Origin: JAXMBN01 sp046349875
GTDB lineage: Bacteria; Planctomycetota; Planctomycetia; Pirellulales; Pirellulaceae
Direction: 5' to 3'
Assembly (NCBI GenBank): GCA_046349875.1
Contig: JAXMBN010000007.1
Span: 62,001-126,000 of the forward strand
DNA length: 64,000 nt
Shown here: positions 43,996 through 53,291 of the stretch, one piece after another
How positions within the stretch are numbered: the first letter of the stretch is position 1
Layout of the letters: the number at the start of each line of letters is the position of its first letter
Position numbers and translations under genes: made by a program
The notes under the pieces: model-generated
What the model was told of the DNA's origin: nothing
What the model saw: the letters and a program-made list of their open reading frames with translations, nothing else
Database searches by the model: none

Positions 43996-44619
43996 ATGAA
44001 CGCCGAAAGCACAACACAGCCAACGCACCGACCACTTCGCCCCAAGTTGGGTGAACCACTGGCACAAATCCTTCGCGATCATCCTGTGATCGAAGTCGAG
44101 ATCGGAACCGGGAAAGGGCTCTTTCTTCAGGCTGCCGCCAAGCAATCTCCTCAAACCTATTTCGTCGGAGTCGAGATCGCACAGAAATATGCTGCCATGG
44201 CCCAGAAGAAGATGGAGTCGCAACAGCTCAGCAATGTCCACGTTTTCTGTGGGGATGGTGTGAGCGTGATTTCGGACGAGATCCCCGAGAATCGACTTCA
44301 CGCGGTTCACGTTTACTTTCCTGACCCCTGGTGGAAAGCTCGACACAAGAAACGCCGCGTGCTCAATGAGCGGATGTTGATCGGTATTGAGCGAGCCTTG
44401 ACTCCCGGTGGCTTCCTTCACTTCTGGACCGACGTCATCGATTACTATCAGTCGACGCTGGAACTCATTCAGCAAGTCACCCGACTACAAGGCCCTTTAT
44501 TCGTTGATGAGCCCCCTGCCCTTCATGACTTGGATTATCGCACTCACTTCGAACGACGCACCCGTCTCAATGGACTTCCTGTCTATCGTTCGCAGTTCCA
44601 AAAGCTAGCTCGGTCGTAA
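43996..44619 (+). CDS. trmB: tRNA (guanine-46-N7)-methyltransferase
   Basis: The 207-residue protein carries the TrmB marks: VEIGTGKGLFL near residue 34 (SAM binding), the acidic FVGVEIAQKYA, NVHVFCGDG, and the family signature FPDPWWKARHKKRRV, then SPGG-like TPGGFLHFWTDV. It methylates N7 of G46 in the tRNA variable loop. It follows the oxidoreductase by 46 bases. Single domain, cytoplasmic, length normal for the family. Confidence 0.96.
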   Translation: MNAESTTQPTHRPLRPKLGEPLAQILRDHPVIEVEIGTGKGLFLQAAAKQSPQTYFVGVEIAQKYAAMAQKKMESQQLSNVHVFCGDGVSVISDEIPENRLHAVHVYFPDPWWKARHKKRRVLNERMLIGIERALTPGGFLHFWTDVIDYYQSTLELIQQVTRLQGPLFVDEPPALHDLDYRTHFERRTRLNGLPVYRSQFQKLARS

Positions 44620-44772
44620 CAACCGACGCGTCTCTCTAAGTTTGCTATCTCTGCGGCTGCGATGGATTGCAGTCCGTTTGTGGCGAGTTCCCCCAGCTCA
44701 TCCTCAAGTTTTAACCAGGACCTGCCGAGGAAGGATGTGTCTCGCTGGGTTTTTAGAGGATGAGTGAGGGAC

Positions 44773-45693
44773 ATGACGACCAATCTTTCACGACGATTTT
44801 CTTGGTTCGCATCCTTGGCGATAGGACTTGCCATTGCTCCGCTTAACCAAGCACAAGATTCAAACAACCCCTCCGCGAATGGTGCTCCGAATACCACAGC
44901 AGAGCAAGTCTTGCAGGTTTTTCGCGACGCTTACGGTCGCGAAATGGAACGGGTTCGCATTACGAAAATCGTTCCTGCTCAGACGTATCAACGCAAAGAA
45001 TTGAAAGAAACACGGGTCGTTCAGAACTGGACTTGGGAATCCAAGCCAGTGACTCAATACAACTACCAACCTCAAACCGAATATCAGCTTCAATCTCGCA
45101 TTGCTGGCCGTTGGAATCCGTTTGTTCAACCCCGTCAGGTATACGAAAACGTTCCAGTGACTCGATATGTTCCTATTCCCGTGCAATCGAATGCCGTCTA
45201 CGCCGCTCCGCGATATACAACCCAAGAAGTGATCGTCCCCGTATGGGAGCTAGTTCAAACCAATCGAACGGAGCAGTTTGAAATTGTTCGACCACGGCAA
45301 GCGTCATCGGTAGCGACTCAGACCAACGATCGAAACAATATCGCTCAGCAAGCAGCGAATCTCGCACAAAATCAGCGGATCGCACCTTCGCCCAACTTTG
45401 CTTTAACACCCGTCTCGTATGGAGTGAGCACACCTACCATACCGCTAGGCTCGATCGCGGCGAAGCCGTTGATCGATCCTCGAGGTTGGGCACAGAAGAT
45501 TCAGCAGACCTTTGCAACCTCACCCATGCCATCTCCCTACACGAACTATGCGACCACGCCGACCTTCGTTGCATCAAGTCCATCGACCGTGTATCCCAAT
45601 AGTGGTCGCCTTCCTCAAACGGCTTCGGTGCCTGGTTATGGATCGATGCGCGATCCCATTCGCAATGGCCTGCAACCGACCGAATTGCGTTAA
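44773..45693 (+). CDS. Secreted Gln/Thr/Pro-rich hypothetical protein
   Basis: ATG 44773 is preferred; a GTG at 44764 is also possible. The 306-residue protein has a signal peptide (about 1-28, ending NQAQ). The mature part has a repeated YxPxTEYQLQSR / VPVTRYVPIPVQ pattern (about 80-150), then Gln/Asn/Ser/Pro-rich low complexity. No catalytic motif is visible. It may be a cell-wall or outer-layer structural protein; this is inferred. The surE gene follows after 95 bases. Confidence 0.68.
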   Translation: MTTNLSRRFSWFASLAIGLAIAPLNQAQDSNNPSANGAPNTTAEQVLQVFRDAYGREMERVRITKIVPAQTYQRKELKETRVVQNWTWESKPVTQYNYQPQTEYQLQSRIAGRWNPFVQPRQVYENVPVTRYVPIPVQSNAVYAAPRYTTQEVIVPVWELVQTNRTEQFEIVRPRQASSVATQTNDRNNIAQQAANLAQNQRIAPSPNFALTPVSYGVSTPTIPLGSIAAKPLIDPRGWAQKIQQTFATSPMPSPYTNYATTPTFVASSPSTVYPNSGRLPQTASVPGYGSMRDPIRNGLQPTELR

Positions 45694-45788
45694 GGCAATG
45701 CCACGTTGCGATGGCGAAAGGATTTCCTTACTCTGAAAGGCCTCCTCACTTCTAAAGACACACCACGACTTCAAGAGATCCTGAAACG

Positions 45789-46487
45789 ATGCAGATTCTT
45801 CTGACAAACGACGACGGCATCGATGCGGAAGGGTTGCAGAGTTTGGCAAGGGAATTGTCTGGCGTTGGAAAAGTCATCATCGTGGCCCCCGCTCGTGGAT
45901 GTAGTTGCTGCGGGCACAGCGTGACGACAGCATCGCCTCTCGTCGTTCGCGAAGTCAGAGAAGATCAGTTCGCAGTAGAAGGCTGGCCAGCCGATTGTGT
46001 TCGGGTTGCCATTCATCACTTGAAGCTCGAACCGGATTGGGTACTCTCCGGCATCAACCACGGCGGAAATCTGGGCGTCGACATCTTGATGAGTGGTACC
46101 GTCGCAGCGGCTCGAGAAGCATCCTTGCACGGCCTTCGCGCTTTGGCAATTTCTCAATACAGAAAGCCGAGTGTCAACGTTTCCTGGCATGTTGCAGCCA
46201 AGCGAGCTCATCAGGTGTTTCGATCCATCGCGAATCAACCACTGGCCGAGCGGCGTTTTTGGAATGCGAATCTTCCTTCGATTCCCGATGATGCGTTGCT
46301 GCTCGATCCAATCGCATGCGAAGCAGATCGGGAACCTTTCAACTATCGCTTGACACCATCGGAGACCGGTCTCATATATCAGAGCAACTACCAAACGCGG
46401 CCTCATGCAATGAACACCGATGTGTTTCATTGCTTTGCTGGACATGCCACAATCACCGAATTATCGGCAGCGCAGAAGCTTCTATAG
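45789..46487 (+). CDS. surE: 5'/3'-nucleotidase SurE
   Basis: The 232-residue protein opens ILLTNDDGIDAEGL, giving the SurE metal ligands D8 and D9, and has SGINHGGNLGVDILMSGTVAAAREA, with the conserved Asn ligand of the family. It cleaves phosphate from nucleoside monophosphates and from some polyphosphates, in stationary-phase survival and salvage. The loop GCSCCGHSVT replaces the commoner SG-x-S-N-S-x-T form. Cytoplasmic. It is the last gene of this plus-strand run. Confidence 0.93.
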   Translation: MQILLTNDDGIDAEGLQSLARELSGVGKVIIVAPARGCSCCGHSVTTASPLVVREVREDQFAVEGWPADCVRVAIHHLKLEPDWVLSGINHGGNLGVDILMSGTVAAAREASLHGLRALAISQYRKPSVNVSWHVAAKRAHQVFRSIANQPLAERRFWNANLPSIPDDALLLDPIACEADREPFNYRLTPSETGLIYQSNYQTRPHAMNTDVFHCFAGHATITELSAAQKLL

Positions 46488-46577
46488 ATCGCTCCTTGCG
46501 ATACCGTGGCAACAGCGTCATCTGCACGCGGTGAAGCAAGGACGTGATAAGGACCAACCAACTCATCGCGAACTTGA

Positions 46578-46817
46578 TTAAACGTGCGAGAACGATCTCG
46601 GCTGTGTCACTTCGAGATGATTTTCGATCTTCCCAATACCATCCACTTTGCGCACGGTTTCTTGCGCAACTTGTTTCAGGTAGAAGCTATCGACCGTACC
46701 TCGAAGGATGATGACGTCGTCAGAGGCTTCCAAAAGAACGTGACGCCCAGCCAAGTGCGGACTTTCTTTTAGAGCGGAATCAACACGATGCAGGAGGGGG
46801 AGTGGTGCTGACTTCAT
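46578..46817 (-). CDS. Small BON-domain protein
   Basis: The 79-residue protein has the BON pattern: an initial helix VDSALKES, the strand-turn HVLLEASDDVIILRGTV and VAQETVRKVDGIGKIENHLEV. BON domains bind phospholipids or mediate membrane association and are common in envelope proteins. There is no signal peptide here, so the protein would be cytoplasmic as called. Its start overlaps the stop of the 65-residue upstream gene (ATGA), so the two are coupled. Confidence 0.78.
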   Translation of the reverse strand: MKSAPLPLLHRVDSALKESPHLAGRHVLLEASDDVIILRGTVDSFYLKQVAQETVRKVDGIGKIENHLEVTQPRSFSHV

Positions 46818-47011
46818 GGATGACTTTCGCGACTCAAGGTGGTGGCGAGCACAGAAAGAGGCACGCCTCGAGTCTTTTCTATCGGCACGGTGTATTGATA
46901 GCTTTTGGCTATTTCCAGCATTTCGAAAGAATTCTTCAAGTTTCTTTCGAGGGCCGCAAAGTCATGCTTTTCGGATAAAGTGGGCCGCGTAACTTCGAAC
47001 TTCTTGGCCAT
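46814..47011 (-). CDS. 65-residue hypothetical protein
   Basis: This small gene overlaps the end of the 623-residue gene by 50 bases and shares an ATGA with the BON gene. The protein is Lys/Glu-rich and helical (KKFEVTRPTL, ERNLKNSFEMLEIAKSYQYTVPIEKTRG in part LKNSFEMLEIAKSY) with no domain. No strong ribosome binding site is visible. The overlaps argue for a real operon member, but an overlapping frame could also be chance. Confidence 0.5.
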   Translation of the reverse strand: MAKKFEVTRPTLSEKHDFAALERNLKNSFEMLEIAKSYQYTVPIEKTRGVPLSVLATTLSRESHP

Positions 47012-48833
47012 TGAGCACGTGAAAAGTTCGAAGTTGCTGGACCTTCTCGCTGCTAAAGTGGCTCAATGGAACATGAATGAGCGTCTTGCCAAAGCGTTTT
47101 GCAAGCCGTCGCCAACCCATGCCAGGAGGCAGCCAACTCGCTAGAGCCACTTGCCGCGCTTGGGCATGCAGACATGCAGCCGCAACCAATCGTTCCTCCA
47201 ACGTTTCGCAGAACTGCAATGCCTCATCGGTCCAAATGTCGGGAATCGGTCTAGGAGGATACAAAAAAATGGCTCCACCGTAAGTGGCGGCAGCGACACC
47301 TGGCCCCAGTATCTCACTGGCGAAATGTGTCGCATAAAAGGCCAACGTCGATTCTTCCTGATGCTCCGCATACCATGTTGCCCGCCAAGGATAATCGCGA
47401 GGATCCGCTGGAGAGTCAAAGAGCATGATGGAAGCATCGAGTGTTCCCACGCTCGGTGGCATCACTTTGACGTAGATGTCGCCATCGTACCAATGACGAA
47501 GAGTCTCACGAATGTCGATACCGTCTTTGAAGCTGGTAGAGAACTTTTCACTACGCACCAAGTCGGCACCCATGATCGATCGAGCTCGATCAAAGACCCG
47601 CGAACGAAAGTTTTCAATGGCCTCATCCTCGGGAGGCCAAGAGCATTGTCGCATAGGATTCCATCGAGTAAGCCACTCTTGCGATTGCCACAGTTCTGGT
47701 CGTCGATGAAGTTCTAACTTTCTCCAATAGACCGGTGGTCCCGGAAGTCGACTCACGATGGGAACTTGGGTTTGATCGGGAAAGCGAGCTTGATCGATTC
47801 CCAACTGAACTTGTTGCAACCCAAGAGGTGTTTCACGATCATAACGATTTGCTGTTTCCACCACATGAATCGTATATTGATCTCCCACAACACCTCGCAC
47901 GGCCGTAGCAATCGTATACAGATCGGGCGTCAGCCTGCGATCCATCAGTGACAGATTGCGCATATACTTGAGACACTGCGACAACAGCAGAGGTGTAATC
48001 TTTCGAGAACGATTGCCGAACTCTTCGTAATAGCCTGTCCTTGCCGCCAAAAGAAGTTGCTTCATTCCATCGATCGAGAGCGCTTCGTCATCATCCAACT
48101 CTTGCCGAGCTTGCTCATACAACGCCGTGATGAACGGTAGCTCGCCGAACAGGAACAGCAGCGTCTTTGGATCAACACCGAGCACTTGAGGATCGTAAAC
48201 CGTTTCATCTTCGGGCACTGACTCGCCAGGTTCTTGATATGCCTCGCGAATCCATGGCCAATACGACAACGAACAGAGAACAACGATTCGACGAAAACGC
48301 TTTTCCAGTTGTTTGATTCGATGAGCCATCATCTGGATGGCCAGCTCGGTCTGCGGGTGCGAGGGACGTTGAATACTGGGAAGGACTGCGGTGGCAAAGC
48401 GTTCCAAGGAAACCTTTTTCAGCGCGAAGGGATCGGGCATGACCGCTTCTTCGGCGTGATAAACAGCGGTTTCACGGTCGATGTAGCGAACCGGAATGTG
48501 TTCCCCCATGGCTGTCCGAATGGCCATGATGACCGGCTGACAAGGATCGATCGGAACATAGCTCCATGGCTGATCCTCTTGGGATTCCGCTTCATCTTCC
48601 GAACTCCATTCCTTCTCTTCCCAGGTTGGATGAGGCTGCTGAAAGACGATCGAGGGTGTTGGAAGCCATGTAATCGCTTGCTCAACGATCGGTCCAAAGG
48701 AAGGTGGCAACGGTACCGCTAAACAATCGGGATTGTGTTCGAGCATCCACTTCCGAACCACCAACGCACTTTCCGCGCTTCCGTGGATCACTGGAAGAAT
48801 GGTGGTTCGATCGCTGAGTATCAGTGGATTCAC
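46962..48833 (-). CDS. Conserved hypothetical protein, 623 residues, possible TraB/esterase-like fold
   Basis: GTG 48833 is preferred because GAGG lies 6 bases upstream; an in-frame TTG at 48854 has none. The protein is soluble, rich in Trp and Pro, with segments ILPVIHGSAESALVVRKW, IDPCQPVIMAIRTAMGEHIPVRYIDRE and RIVVLCSLSYWPWIREAY. The order resembles TraB/GumN-like proteins, but the resemblance is weak and a function is not assigned. No signal peptide or membrane segment is seen. It is upstream of the 65-residue and BON genes on the same strand. Confidence 0.55.
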   Translation of the reverse strand: MNPLILSDRTTILPVIHGSAESALVVRKWMLEHNPDCLAVPLPPSFGPIVEQAITWLPTPSIVFQQPHPTWEEKEWSSEDEAESQEDQPWSYVPIDPCQPVIMAIRTAMGEHIPVRYIDRETAVYHAEEAVMPDPFALKKVSLERFATAVLPSIQRPSHPQTELAIQMMAHRIKQLEKRFRRIVVLCSLSYWPWIREAYQEPGESVPEDETVYDPQVLGVDPKTLLFLFGELPFITALYEQARQELDDDEALSIDGMKQLLLAARTGYYEEFGNRSRKITPLLLSQCLKYMRNLSLMDRRLTPDLYTIATAVRGVVGDQYTIHVVETANRYDRETPLGLQQVQLGIDQARFPDQTQVPIVSRLPGPPVYWRKLELHRRPELWQSQEWLTRWNPMRQCSWPPEDEAIENFRSRVFDRARSIMGADLVRSEKFSTSFKDGIDIRETLRHWYDGDIYVKVMPPSVGTLDASIMLFDSPADPRDYPWRATWYAEHQEESTLAFYATHFASEILGPGVAAATYGGAIFLYPPRPIPDIWTDEALQFCETLEERLVAAACLHAQARQVALASWLPPGMGWRRLAKRFGKTLIHVPLSHFSSEKVQQLRTFHVLNGQEVRSYAAHFIRKA

Positions 48834-48962
48834 AAAAGACCTCGATCCATCCAAGAACGGTATTCAATGCTAGCGAATGTTCATTGCACAAAATGACCTA
48901 GGACCGGAAGGGGCCCGTTCCTATACTCCGCCCATTCTTGACGGAGCCATTGAAAAGAGTTC

Positions 48963-49679
48963 ATGGCAATGATTCAACTGCCAAAAAAGTCTGCCTTCAT
49001 CCTATTCGGACTCGCGAGCCTGTGCATCATGCTACCAGGTTGCGTGCGACGCCGTATGACGGTCCGTACAAATCCGGCAGGTGCGATGGTCTATGTCGAT
49101 CGTCAGCCGATTGGCAAGACACCAGCGTCCCACAGCTTTACGTATTATGGGGCCCGGCATTTTGAAATCGTCAAGGATGGATATCGAACCGAAGAATTTC
49201 TTCGCACGTTTAATCCTCCGTGGTACCAGATTCCTCCTCTCGATTTTTTCAGCGAAACACTTTGGCCGTTTGAACAGCGGGATGAGAGGATCATCGATGT
49301 TCAAATGGTCCCCGAAACAAACGTCCCCACCGATGCTTTGCTAGCGTCCGCCGATGGGCTCCGGCTTCAAGCTAGTCAGGGCGTAGCGGTCGTTCCATCG
49401 ACCAATACCCCAATCCCTGACCCCAAGAACCCCATTCCGCCCTCGGGATACCCGGAACCGCCACTCAATCAACGGTATGTCGACCCAACATTGCCCGAGA
49501 ATTCGAATCGGGTCATTCCTCTGACCCTCCCCGGCACTTCCAATCCAATTCTCCCGAATACCAATGGCGGCCAAATCCCCACGCTGCCCGAACTGCTCCA
49601 ACCACCGATGAGCATCCCTTCGCTGCAAATCACGCCAGGCAACAGCTATCGGCCTCCAACCGGCCCAACTGTCCCATAA
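48963..49679 (+). CDS. PEGA-domain lipoprotein
   Basis: The 238-residue protein has a signal with lipobox LPGC (C27). The mature part carries a PEGA domain (about 33-95: MTVRTNPAGAMVYVDRQPIGKTPASHSF in part NPAGAMVYVDRQPIGKTP), a beta-sandwich found in surface-layer and adhesion proteins. The C-terminal half is Pro/Asn/Thr-rich low complexity. It is probably an outer-membrane-anchored surface protein. Single gene; a REP copy and the clpC leader lie downstream. Confidence 0.83.
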   Translation: MAMIQLPKKSAFILFGLASLCIMLPGCVRRRMTVRTNPAGAMVYVDRQPIGKTPASHSFTYYGARHFEIVKDGYRTEEFLRTFNPPWYQIPPLDFFSETLWPFEQRDERIIDVQMVPETNVPTDALLASADGLRLQASQGVAVVPSTNTPIPDPKNPIPPSGYPEPPLNQRYVDPTLPENSNRVIPLTLPGTSNPILPNTNGGQIPTLPELLQPPMSIPSLQITPGNSYRPPTGPTVP

Positions 49680-49731
49680 CTTCTACTCAAAACCATTTCA
49701 TTAGAAAGCCTAATAAAAAGTCCCCTCGCGC

Positions 49732-49761
49732 CAACAATAGGTGGATGGCACCTATTGTGTG
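49732..49761 (-). repeat. REP-like palindromic element, copy 7 (best-preserved)
   Basis: The core CAATAGGTG-GATGG-CACCTATTG is a perfect 9-bp inverted repeat around a 5-base loop (49735-49757). It is the most symmetric copy and defines the family pattern. It is unpaired, unlike the three pairs elsewhere in the window. Confidence 0.88.
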
Positions 49762-49958
49762 CCTTTGGGGAGGGTCATGACGGACGGCGGAAGAATCGCT
49801 ACGATTTGCGTTAGCTGTTCTCAACGGAAAAAGCGTCTTTCTTCGCGTTCGTGGGCTAAGGTTCTGATGGGGTTTTTGCTCATTTTGAATCACTTTAGCC
49901 AGATGTGAGCCAAGTTGGATAGTTGGCGCGCTGTGCGCGGATTCAGGAGGAGATCCGT

Positions 49959-50081
49959 ATGGTTTTGGTACCAGCAGCGTCTCACCCGAGTTGCCAGATT
50001 GGCAGAGAGTTCCTTGGAATGGGTTTTGCACCCAAAGTTTGCTTCAGACGGCAAGACGGAGATTGTCGACGAAGTTGCTGA
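49959..50081 (+). CDS. Candidate 40-residue leader ORF upstream of clpC
   Basis: ATG 49959 sits 6 bases after AGGAGGAG, a near-perfect ribosome binding site. The frame runs 40 codons to TGA and encodes MVLVPAASHPSCQIGREF and a C-terminal half with four Cys in all (C12, C28, C36, C40). It ends 72 bases before the clpC start. It is too short for a confident gene; leader peptide or small Cys-containing protein are both possible. Confidence 0.35.
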   Translation: MVLVPAASHPSCQIGREFLGMGFAPKVCFRRQDGDCRRSC

Positions 50082-50153
50082 TGCATACAGTCTTCAAGCG
50101 GTGTCTGTATCAGCCTTAGACAGAGACCGATCGATTGAAAGAAGGGGTCAGGT

Positions 50154-52691
50154 ATGTACGAACGATTTACAGATCGCGCTCGCAAGGTGATGCAGTTGGC
50201 AAATCAAGAAGCCCAACGCTTCAATCACGAGTATATAGGAACCGAGCACATCCTTTTGGGATTGGTCAAAGAAGGTAGCGGGGTTGCAGCCAACGTGCTC
50301 AAGAATCTCGATGTCGATCTTCGCAAGATTCGACTCGAGGTCGAAAAGCTTGTTCAAAGCGGGCCAGAGATGGTGACGATTGGCAAGCTTCCGCAGACAC
50401 CGCGGGCCAAGAAGGTCATCGAGTATTCCATGGAGGAAGCTCGCAATCTCAACCACAATTACGTTGGAACCGAACACATTCTTCTTGGTTTGCTACGCGA
50501 ACAGGAAGGCGTTGCGGCTCAGGTTCTCATGAACCTCGGCCTGAAGCTTGAAGACGTCCGCGAAGAAGTTCTTAACCTGCTAGGCCATGGCATGGAAGGT
50601 TCAGAAGTTTCCGAGCGTGGTGGACGCGAAGGTGTTGGCAATGCGGAAGGTGGAGCCACAACCAAAGGTTCCAAGAGCAAGACGCCAGCTTTGGACAGCT
50701 TCGGTCGCGACCTGACCGAATTGGCAAAGCAAGGCAAGTTGGATCCAGTGATTGGTCGCGAGCGAGAAATCGAACGAGCCATTCAAGTTCTTTGCCGACG
50801 TACCAAGAACAACCCTGTTTTGCTGGGCGAAGCTGGGGTGGGTAAGACGGCCATCGTCGAAGGATTCGCACAACGAGTCGTCGCTGGCGAAGTTCCTGAG
50901 ATCCTCGCAGACAAGCGGATCGTCGTTCTTGACTTGGCGATGATGGTTGCCGGTACGAAGTATCGTGGACAGTTTGAAGAGCGAATCAAGGCGGTGATGA
51001 ACGAAGTTCGTCGTGCTCGCAATACCATTCTGTTCGTCGACGAATTGCACACATTGGTCGGTGCGGGTGGAGCAGAAGGCGCCATCGATGCGGCCAACGT
51101 ACTCAAGCCTGCATTGGCACGCGGTGAGATTCAGTGCATCGGTGCCACCACCCTCGATGAATATCGCAAGTACATCGAGAAGGACAACGCGTTGGCTCGC
51201 CGATTCCAAGAAATCATGGTGGAACCAACCAGCCAGGACGAAACCATTTCGATCCTCAAAGGTCTTCGTGAACGCTACGAAGAGCATCACCGAGTTCAGA
51301 TCACCGATGATGCCATCATTGCTGCTGTTGAAATGAGCGAACGCTATATCACCGCGCGATGCTTGCCGGACAAGGCAATCGACGTCATCGACGAAGCTGG
51401 GGCTCGCGTTCGCTTGCGAACGATGTCGCGACCACCCGATCTCAAGGATCTCGATGAAGAAGTCGAACGACTCAACAAAGAGAAAGAGGATGCCGTTGCC
51501 AATCAAGATTTTGAGAAGGCAGCTTCCCTCCGCGATCAAGCCGACAAGCTTCGCAAGAAGAAAGAACAAATCACTCGCGATTGGCGCGAGAAGAGTCGCG
51601 AAACCGATGGCGTCGTCGACGAAGAAGTCATTGCCGAAGTCGTCTCGAAGATGACGGGCATTCCTCTGACTCGCCTCTCCACCGAAGACTCGCTCCGTCT
51701 GATGAAGATGGAAGAAGAGCTCCATCGACGCGTGGTTAGCCAAGACGCTGCTGTGACTGCAGTGGCTAAGGCTGTTCGCCGCAGTCGAAGCGGTTTGAAG
51801 GATCCGAAGCGCCCCACCGGTTGCTTCGTGTTCGCAGGTCCTACCGGGGTTGGTAAGACGTTGCTTGCCAAGGCCTTGGCTGAGTGCTTGTTCGGTGACT
51901 CGGACGCTTTGATCCAGATCGATATGAGCGAATACATGGAGAAGCACAACGTCAGCCGATTGGTTGGTGCCCCTCCAGGATATGTCGGATATGAAGAAGG
52001 GGGTCAGCTGACCGAAAAGATTCGTCGTCGACCCTACGCCGTGGTCCTGCTCGACGAAATCGAAAAGGCTCACCCAGACGTCTTCAATATGCTACTGCAG
52101 GTGATGGAAGAAGGTCGATTGACGGACAGCTTCGGACGCAATGTCGACTTCCGCAACACGATTCTCATCATGACCACCAACGCAGGTGCTGAAGCCATCA
52201 AGAATGAGTCGGCATTCGGATTCCAAAAGCCGGATGAAGACGCATCCTACGACAGCATGAAGGCTCGCGTAATGGACCAGATCGAACGCGTCTTCCGCCC
52301 TGAATTCCTCAACCGGCTGGATGATACGATCATCTTCCGTCACTTGACCAAGGACGACCTCAAGACGGTGATCGACTTCGAACTCTCCAAAGTTCGCGAG
52401 CGACTCAAGGAACGTGGCTACGACTTGTTGCTCACCGATGACGCCAAAGAATTTCTCATCAGCAAGGGATCGAATCTCGACTACGGTGCTCGACCACTAC
52501 GTCGCGCCATCGAAAGCCGAATCGAAGATCCGCTGGCCGAAGAATTGCTTCGTGGAGCCTTCGAAGGCAAGAACACCATCGTCGTCGGAGCGATCAAAGA
52601 CGATGAAGGCAAGGTCGTACGACTCGACTTCCAAGGGGAATCGCGAGAGGCCCCCGGTGAAGTGGTCGCAGCTACCTCCGAAACCCACTAA
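50154..52691 (+). CDS. clpC: ClpC-type AAA+ protease ATPase
   Basis: The 845-residue protein starts MYERFTDRARKVM behind GAAGGGGTCAGGT. Residues 1-145 are two Clp_N repeats (RKVMQLANQEAQRFNHEYIGTEHILLGL). The first AAA+ domain has Walker A GEAGVGKT; the UVR/linker coiled coil (EEVERLNKEKEDAVANQDFEKAASLRDQADKLRKKKE, quoted in part as ERLNKEKEDAVANQDFEKA) follows; the second AAA+ has GPTGVGKT and ends with a D2-small region. ClpC unfolds proteins for ClpP. A terminator follows. No McsA/McsB/CtsR genes are next to it. Confidence 0.95.
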   Translation: MYERFTDRARKVMQLANQEAQRFNHEYIGTEHILLGLVKEGSGVAANVLKNLDVDLRKIRLEVEKLVQSGPEMVTIGKLPQTPRAKKVIEYSMEEARNLNHNYVGTEHILLGLLREQEGVAAQVLMNLGLKLEDVREEVLNLLGHGMEGSEVSERGGREGVGNAEGGATTKGSKSKTPALDSFGRDLTELAKQGKLDPVIGREREIERAIQVLCRRTKNNPVLLGEAGVGKTAIVEGFAQRVVAGEVPEILADKRIVVLDLAMMVAGTKYRGQFEERIKAVMNEVRRARNTILFVDELHTLVGAGGAEGAIDAANVLKPALARGEIQCIGATTLDEYRKYIEKDNALARRFQEIMVEPTSQDETISILKGLRERYEEHHRVQITDDAIIAAVEMSERYITARCLPDKAIDVIDEAGARVRLRTMSRPPDLKDLDEEVERLNKEKEDAVANQDFEKAASLRDQADKLRKKKEQITRDWREKSRETDGVVDEEVIAEVVSKMTGIPLTRLSTEDSLRLMKMEEELHRRVVSQDAAVTAVAKAVRRSRSGLKDPKRPTGCFVFAGPTGVGKTLLAKALAECLFGDSDALIQIDMSEYMEKHNVSRLVGAPPGYVGYEEGGQLTEKIRRRPYAVVLLDEIEKAHPDVFNMLLQVMEEGRLTDSFGRNVDFRNTILIMTTNAGAEAIKNESAFGFQKPDEDASYDSMKARVMDQIERVFRPEFLNRLDDTIIFRHLTKDDLKTVIDFELSKVRERLKERGYDLLLTDDAKEFLISKGSNLDYGARPLRRAIESRIEDPLAEELLRGAFEGKNTIVVGAIKDDEGKVVRLDFQGESREAPGEVVAATSETH

Positions 52692-52716
52692 TTTCTAGCG
52701 GGTCAAAAACCAAAAG

Positions 52717-52743
52717 AAAGGACGAGGAATCTCCTCGTCCTTT
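52717..52743 (+). terminator. Strong terminator downstream of clpC
   Basis: A perfect 12-bp stem AAAGGACGAGGA / TCCTCGTCCTTT with a 3-base loop (ATC) is followed by TTGTTTT, 25 bases after the clpC stop codon at 52691. Confidence 0.9.
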
Positions 52744-52811
52744 TTGTTTTGATAGGGAATGCCGAACTATACTAGTAGTTTCGAATTTGTTTGATTTAGC
52801 TGAGTGATTTC

Positions 52812-53186
52812 ATGCGTGTTGGACGCGTTGTACGCCTAGTTCGAGAGAAGAATTTCGGATTCATCCTTGCGGATGAGTTTCGGGAGGATGTCTTTTTTCA
52901 CTTCTCCAAGGTCGATAAAGCCTCGAACCCTGCCGAATGGCCAGATGAACTCGAAGTTGAATTTGAGATCGACGAGTATCTTCGAATCGAAGAAGGCTTG
53001 CTCCAGGCCACTCTCGTTCGTCCCGCGACGCGTCCTCGAACCGTACGCATCAATGAACTAACGGACTTGGTATCGAAGGCCAAACATCATCCGCGAGCCA
53101 GACAGCGGAAACCGAAATGGCGCAGCAAGCGCGAAGTGGAAGGGCAAGACGATTCTCGTCCCGAATCCACTTCGGCAGAAGACTAA
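52812..53186 (+). CDS. Cold-shock-like (OB-fold) protein with basic tail
   Basis: The 124-residue protein has a CSD-like N-terminus: GRVVRLVREKNFGFILADEFREDVFFHFSKV (15-42 in part NFGFILADEFREDVFFHFS), with RNP-like aromatic residues. The C-terminal half is basic then acidic (ARQRKPKWRSKREVEGQDDSRPEST). It may bind nucleic acid as an RNA chaperone. The family match is partial (an insertion DEFRED replaces the usual GGPDVF). Single gene between clpC and the minus-strand operon. Confidence 0.68.
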   Translation: MRVGRVVRLVREKNFGFILADEFREDVFFHFSKVDKASNPAEWPDELEVEFEIDEYLRIEEGLLQATLVRPATRPRTVRINELTDLVSKAKHHPRARQRKPKWRSKREVEGQDDSRPESTSAED

Positions 53187-53291
53187 ACGAACGTTTTCAG
53201 CGGTGTGAGTTCAACCACCCACGTTGTTCAGCCATGAGCACCCGCAGATAATTCCGACTCGGTGCTTGGCCCTCTTAAGCTCTGATATCGG

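Larger units (their letters stand above)
49680..50153. other. 474-base space with one REP copy and a possible leader ORF
   Basis: The stretch before clpC holds REP copy 7 (49732-49761) and a candidate 40-codon ORF (49959-50081). No CIRCE-like inverted repeat was seen. A 91-codon frame spanning 49915-50190 has no family features and is not called. The rest shows nothing recognisable by eye. Confidence 0.5.

Noticed and set aside
49680..50153. CIRCE or CtsR operator upstream of clpC
   Set aside because: No TTAGCACTC-type inverted repeat or CtsR heptad repeat was visible.
49915..50190. 91-codon frame across the clpC start
   Set aside because: It overlaps the true clpC start, lacks an ATG with a ribosome binding site and shows no domain.
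50601..52073. 490-codon minus-strand frame opposite clpC
   Set aside because: It lies entirely within clpC, has no family motifs, and is a consequence of the codon use of the real gene.
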